A DNA stretch of 8,266 nt, taken from contig CANLGS010000136.1 of assembly GCA_947490035.1 (NCBI GenBank), forward strand, positions 1-8,266, in the 5' to 3' direction. Origin of the DNA: Gemmataceae bacterium. GTDB taxonomy: Bacteria; Planctomycetota; Planctomycetia; Gemmatales; Gemmataceae. Both the position numbers and the translations under genes were made by a program. The first letter of the stretch is position 1, and each line of letters opens with the position of its first letter. Positions 5,022 to 8,266 of the stretch are shown here, in pieces. Under the pieces are notes generated by a model. It saw only the letters and a program-made list of their open reading frames with translations. It made no database searches and was not told where the DNA came from.

Positions 5022-6421
5022 CCCTGGAACCGGAACGTCAGCTTCTCGTGGTTCAGGCCGAGCAGGTGAAGGATCGTCGCCTGGAAGTCGTGGACGTGCA
5101 CCGCGTCCTTCGCAGGCGCGAAGCCGAAGTCGTCGCTCTGGCCGTAGCTCGTCCCCTTCTTGATCCCGCCGCCGGCCATCCACACCGTGAACACATACGG
5201 GTGGTGGTCGCGGCCCCAACTCTTCACGTCCTCGATCTTCCCCTGAAGGAACGGCGTGCGGCCGAACTCGCCGCCCCAGATCACCAGCGTGTCGTCCAAC
5301 AGGCCGAGCCGCTTCAGGTCGGCGACGAGCGCCGCGGAGGGCGCGTCGGTGTCGGCGCATTGAACTTTAAGTTGCGTGTTCAGGTTGCGGTGCTGGTCCC
5401 AGCCGGCGTGGAACAGTTGCACGAACCGCGTGCCGCGCTCGACCAGCCGGCGCGCCATCAGGCAGTTGTACGCGAAGCTCCCCTGCCGCTTCACGTCCGG
5501 CCCGTACATGTCGAGAATCTTCTGCGGTTCCTTGCTGAAGTCCGTTAGCTCGGGCACGGATGTCTGCATCTTGTACGCCATCTCGTACTGCGCGATGCGC
5601 GTACTCACCTCCGGGTCGCCGAACTCCTTCAGCGTCATCTCGTTCAGCTTCGCGAGGTCGTCGAGCGACGCGCGGCGGCTCTCCTTGCTTAGGCCGTCGG
5701 GGTTGGAGAGGTACAGCACCGGGTCGCCCTGGCCGCGGAACTTCACGCCCTGGAACTTGGTCGGCAGGAACCCGCTGCCCCAGTAGAAGTCGTAGAAGAT
5801 CTGACCGCACGACGCTTCCTTGTCGCGCGAGGTCATCACGACGAAGCCCGGCAGCTCTTCAGTCTCGCTGCCGAGGCCGTAGGTGAGCCAGCTCCCCATG
5901 CTCGGGCGGCCCGGCATCTCGGACCCCGTCAGGAAGAAGCAGATCGCGGGCGCGTGGTTCACCTGCGTGGTGAACATCGATTTCACGAAGCACAACTCGT
6001 CCGCGATCTTCGCGGTGTGCGGCAGGAAGTCGGACACCCACGCGCCGCCCTCGCCGTGCTGCGCGAACTTGGTGATTTCGGGCAGGCACGGGCGCACCGT
6101 CTGCCCGCCGGTCATGGTGCTGAACCGCGCCCCCTTCACCACGGAGTCGGGAATCTGCTTGCCCTTCTGCTTCGTGAGTTCCGGTTTGTAGTCGAAGAGA
6201 TCGACGTGCGTGGGCGCGCCGTTCTGGAACAGGTAGATGACGCGCTTCGCCTTCGGCGCGAAGTGCGGCAAGTCTTTCAACCCGCCGATGCGGGTCTTGT
6301 CGGCGGCTTGCGAATCGCGCCCCAACAGCGAGGCAAGCGCGGCCGTGCCGATGCCGGTCGCGGTGCGCCCGAAGAGGTGCCGGCGGGTGAGGTTCGCCTG
6401 GTGCTGGGTGAGTGGGTTCAT
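4964..6421 (-). CDS. DUF1501 family protein, Tat-exported
   Basis: This 485-residue protein is about the usual length for DUF1501. It opens with a twin-arginine signal, TRRHLFGRTATGIGTAALAS (Arg13–Arg14), so it should be exported folded. Conserved family blocks are visible in order: VIYLFQNGAPTHVDLFDYKP (about 61–80), VIWGGEFGRTPF, WGRDHHPYVFTVWMAGGGIK, HDFQATILHLLGLNHEKL, and the C-terminal GRDFRLTDVHGKVV. The fold is related to alkaline phosphatase/sulfatase, and the His/Asp-rich blocks probably bind metal; the reaction is not known. The start is ATG 6421, which gives the expected Tat peptide; an upstream in-frame codon at 6463 would add 14 residues encoded by a palindrome. It lies 71 bp downstream of the DUF1553 gene, the normal planctomycete pairing, and its 3' end is duplicated at 4003–4060. 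Confidence 0.93.
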   Translation of the reverse strand: MNPLTQHQANLTRRHLFGRTATGIGTAALASLLGRDSQAADKTRIGGLKDLPHFAPKAKRVIYLFQNGAPTHVDLFDYKPELTKQKGKQIPDSVVKGARFSTMTGGQTVRPCLPEITKFAQHGEGGAWVSDFLPHTAKIADELCFVKSMFTTQVNHAPAICFFLTGSEMPGRPSMGSWLTYGLGSETEELPGFVVMTSRDKEASCGQIFYDFYWGSGFLPTKFQGVKFRGQGDPVLYLSNPDGLSKESRRASLDDLAKLNEMTLKEFGDPEVSTRIAQYEMAYKMQTSVPELTDFSKEPQKILDMYGPDVKRQGSFAYNCLMARRLVERGTRFVQLFHAGWDQHRNLNTQLKVQCADTDAPSAALVADLKRLGLLDDTLVIWGGEFGRTPFLQGKIEDVKSWGRDHHPYVFTVWMAGGGIKKGTSYGQSDDFGFAPAKDAVHVHDFQATILHLLGLNHEKLTFRFQGRDFRLTDVHGKVVKGLLA

Positions 6422-6438
6422 GTGGTTCTCTTGTCGTT

Positions 6439-6489
6439 TCTTGAGCCGCTCGCGGCTTCGCAAGTTGCGAAGCCGCGAGCGGCTCGAGA
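6439..6489. repeat. Perfect 21-bp palindrome between DUF1553 and DUF1501
   Basis: Bases 6443–6463 and 6465–6485 are perfect reverse complements around a single central base (6464). One T/G mismatch further out, the pairing continues to 6439 and 6489, making a 25-bp stem. The arm reads GAGCCGCTCGCGGCTTCGCA plus A. It starts four bases after the DUF1553 stop and ends 17 bases before the DUF1501 ATG. No U-tract follows on the minus strand, so it is unlikely to be a simple terminator. In the operon mRNA it would form a very stable hairpin that could protect the DUF1553 message or lower DUF1501 translation. The GCCGCGAGCGGC core is, from memory, a recurrent planctomycete repeat. Confidence 0.85.
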
Positions 6490-6492
6490 CCC

Positions 6493-8266
6493 TTACTTGT
6501 TCAGCGCCTCATCCAAGTTCAGCATCATCAGGCACACGGCCGCGAGCGCCGCATGCTCACTCGCATCGAGCTTTTCGTTGCGGGGCGAATCGCCGACCTT
6601 CAGCAGCTTGAGCGCCGCGGCCTTGTCCGCGAACACCGCGCGCTGCTTCTCCAGCGCACCCAGAAGCACCTTCGCCTCGGCGTCGGTGGGCTTGCGCGCA
6701 ACCACGCGCGCGAAGGCGAAGCTCAGGCGCGCCGCATCACCCTCATTCTTCTCCAGCGCGAGTTGCGCGAGCGCGCGGGCCGCTTCGACGTAGGTCGTGT
6801 CGTTGAGCGTGACGAGCGCGTGCAGCGGCGTGTTCGTTGTGGTGGTCTTCACGCTGCACGTCTGGCGGTTCGCGACATCGAAGAACACCGTCGGGCCGAT
6901 GATGCGGCGCCAGAACACGTACAGGCTCCGCCGGTACAGCGCTTCGCCCTTGTCTTGCGCGTACTTCTTGTTGCCGAAGGTCGCTTCCTCCCAGATGCCG
7001 GGCGGCTGGTACGTCTTCACCGGCGGGCCGCCGTAGGTCGGCGTGAGCAGCCCGCCAGCGGCGAGCGCCTGGTCGCGGATCATCCACGACGGCAGCCGGT
7101 AGCGCGCGCCGCGCGCGAGCAGCCGGTTGTCCGGGTCGCGCTCCAGCATCTCCGGCGTGACCTTCGCCGACTGGCGATACGTCGCGCTCGTCACGATCAG
7201 CCGGATGAGGTGCTTCGTGTCCCACGCACCCCCTCCCTGACGGTCGGGGTTCACCAGTTCGGTGGCGAGCCAGTCGAGCAACTCCGGGTGCGACGGCCGT
7301 TCGCCCTGCACGCCGAAGTCTTCGCTCGTCTTCACGAGGCCGGTACCGAAGAACATCTGCCACAACCGGTTGACGGCCACGCGCGCCGTCAGCGGGTTGT
7401 CCTTCGACGCAATCCACCTCGCCAGACCCAAACGGTTCTCCTGTGCGCCCGCAAGCCCAGGGACAGCGGTCCCTGGGTTGAGGAACTGCGGCGCGCCGGG
7501 CAGCACCTTGCCCTCCTTCTTGCTGTAGTCGCCCCTTGTGAGGACGAACGTGTCGCGCGGCGTCGGCTGGTCGCCCATCACCATCACCTTCGCCACGCCG
7601 GTGTTCGCGGCGTCGCGCGCCTGCTTCGCCTTGCGCAACTCCGGGAGCAGCTTCACGTACTCCGGTTCCTTGTCCTTGAAGTGCTTGACGAGTTCGTCGT
7701 AGTTCTGGTCGGCGCGGTCGTTTGGCCCCTTGCGGAGCGCCGACTCGATCAGTGCCGGCAGCGTGCTGGCGTAGTTGCCGTCCTTGTCCTTCGTCGCGGC
7801 CGCGTCGCGCAGCTTCTTCTCGATGGGCGCCACCTTCTTCACCAGCTCGTCGAACGCGGCCTGCGCGTCCTTGCGCTTCTGCTCCTGCGTGGCCGTGCCG
7901 AAGTCCATCACGGGCGCCGTCTGGCCGCTGCCGCCGGCGCCGCTGACGGGCGTCTGGTTGAAGTACGCGAACAGCGAGTAGTAATCCTTCTGCAAGATCG
8001 GGTCGAACTTGTGGTCGTGACACCGCGCGCAGCCGACCGTGAGGCCCATCCACACGGTGCTTGTGGTTTCGGTTTGGTCGAACACGTACTCGATGCGGTT
8101 CTCCTCCGCGATGCGCCCGCCCTCGCCGTTGATCATATGGTTGCGCACGAAGCCCGTAGCGAGCTTTTGGTCGCGCGTGGCGTCGGGGAGCAAATCACCG
8201 GCGAGTTGCCAGAGGGTGAATTGGTCGTAAGGCAGGTTGTCGTTGAACGCCTTCACGGCCCAATCA
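6493..8266 (-). CDS. DUF1549/DUF1553 (PSCyt2–PSD1) family protein, 5' end missing
   Basis: The frame stays open to the right edge (D-W-A-V-K-A-F-N-D-N-L-P-Y-D-Q-F), so the N-terminus, usually with a signal peptide and often a cytochrome-like domain, is outside the window. About 590 residues are visible. The end of the DUF1549 domain includes LPYDQFTLWQLAGDLLP and the GCARCHDHKFDPI block, a CxxCH motif near visible residue 80 that may bind haem or metal. The DUF1553 domain follows, with NRLGLARWIASKDNPLTARV, FGTGLVKTSEDFGVQGERPS, SATYRQSA, WMIRDQALAAGGLL and TTTTNTPLHALVTLND. The middle is lysine-rich and probably coiled. It is paired with DUF1501 as in most planctomycetes. Exported or envelope location and a role in polymer breakdown are proposals for the family, not shown here. 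Two short in-frame GC palindromes interrupt linker regions. Confidence 0.92.
   Translation of the reverse strand, partial: DWAVKAFNDNLPYDQFTLWQLAGDLLPDATRDQKLATGFVRNHMINGEGGRIAEENRIEYVFDQTETTSTVWMGLTVGCARCHDHKFDPILQKDYYSLFAYFNQTPVSGAGGSGQTAPVMDFGTATQEQKRKDAQAAFDELVKKVAPIEKKLRDAAATKDKDGNYASTLPALIESALRKGPNDRADQNYDELVKHFKDKEPEYVKLLPELRKAKQARDAANTGVAKVMVMGDQPTPRDTFVLTRGDYSKKEGKVLPGAPQFLNPGTAVPGLAGAQENRLGLARWIASKDNPLTARVAVNRLWQMFFGTGLVKTSEDFGVQGERPSHPELLDWLATELVNPDRQGGGAWDTKHLIRLIVTSATYRQSAKVTPEMLERDPDNRLLARGARYRLPSWMIRDQALAAGGLLTPTYGGPPVKTYQPPGIWEEATFGNKKYAQDKGEALYRRSLYVFWRRIIGPTVFFDVANRQTCSVKTTTTNTPLHALVTLNDTTYVEAARALAQLALEKNEGDAARLSFAFARVVARKPTDAEAKVLLGALEKQRAVFADKAAALKLLKVGDSPRNEKLDASEHAALAAVCLMMLNLDEALNK
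7456..7477. repeat. In-frame small palindrome inside the DUF1553 gene
   Basis: CCCAGGGAC (7456–7464) and GTCCCTGGG (7469–7477) are perfect reverse complements around AGCG. On the coding strand it encodes part of NPGTAVPGLAG, a proline/glycine linker just before the conserved NRLGLARW block. The sequence looks like a small dispersed palindrome tolerated in a variable linker rather than ordinary codon choice. Confidence 0.55.

Noticed and set aside
4829..5548. A 239-codon plus-strand open frame opposite DUF1501 and the antitoxin
   Set aside because: It lies opposite conserved coding blocks of DUF1501, has no ribosome site and has shadow-like composition.
6743..8053. A 436-codon minus-strand frame overlapping DUF1553 in another register
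   Set aside because: It has extreme Arg/Gly/Ala content and no domain, while the overlapping DUF1553 frame carries family motifs throughout.

Overview
The window looks like chromosome from a planctomycete of the Gemmata/Gemmataceae type. The evidence is its very high GC, a DUF1553–DUF1501 gene pair (a hallmark family pair of Planctomycetes), an ECF sigma/zinc anti-sigma pair, and several long GC-rich inverted repeats between genes. This taxonomic call is inferred from gene content, not from a database match.

Left part (1–3633). The first 19 bases are the start of a leftward gene reading MIEVQD, typical of an ABC transporter ATPase. Its Shine-Dalgarno sequence is buried in a perfect 11-bp hairpin. 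A gap of about 400 bp follows with no gene but a large inverted repeat built on a 10-bp period. Three rightward genes come next: an ECF sigma factor (454–1029), a membrane anti-sigma factor with a Cys-His-Cys-Cys zinc motif (1031–1789), and a large secreted protein of unknown function (1921–3633). A 32-bp inverted repeat lies between the last two and runs into the ribosome-binding region of the third.

Right part (3646–8266, all leftward). In transcription order these are a 5'-truncated DUF1549/DUF1553 protein, a perfect 21-bp palindrome, a Tat-exported DUF1501 protein, a two-gene toxin–antitoxin operon, an 18-codon relic of a second DUF1501 gene, and a small S24/S26-fold protein. The toxin–antitoxin operon has a Panacea/SocA-like (DUF4065) antitoxin whose stop codon overlaps the GTG start of a RelE/ParE-like toxin of 116 residues.

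The most striking point is that the toxin–antitoxin operon is flanked by direct repeats of the 3' end of the DUF1501 gene (4003–4060 and 4964–5021). The module appears to have been inserted, or brought in by recombination, exactly at the end of a DUF1501 gene, leaving one intact gene upstream and a short relic downstream. The antitoxin also ends in a segment resembling the toxin-binding tails of RelB/Phd-type antitoxins, which suggests how a Panacea domain could be matched to a RelE-type toxin. No CRISPR array, tRNA, rRNA, transposase or integrase was seen.
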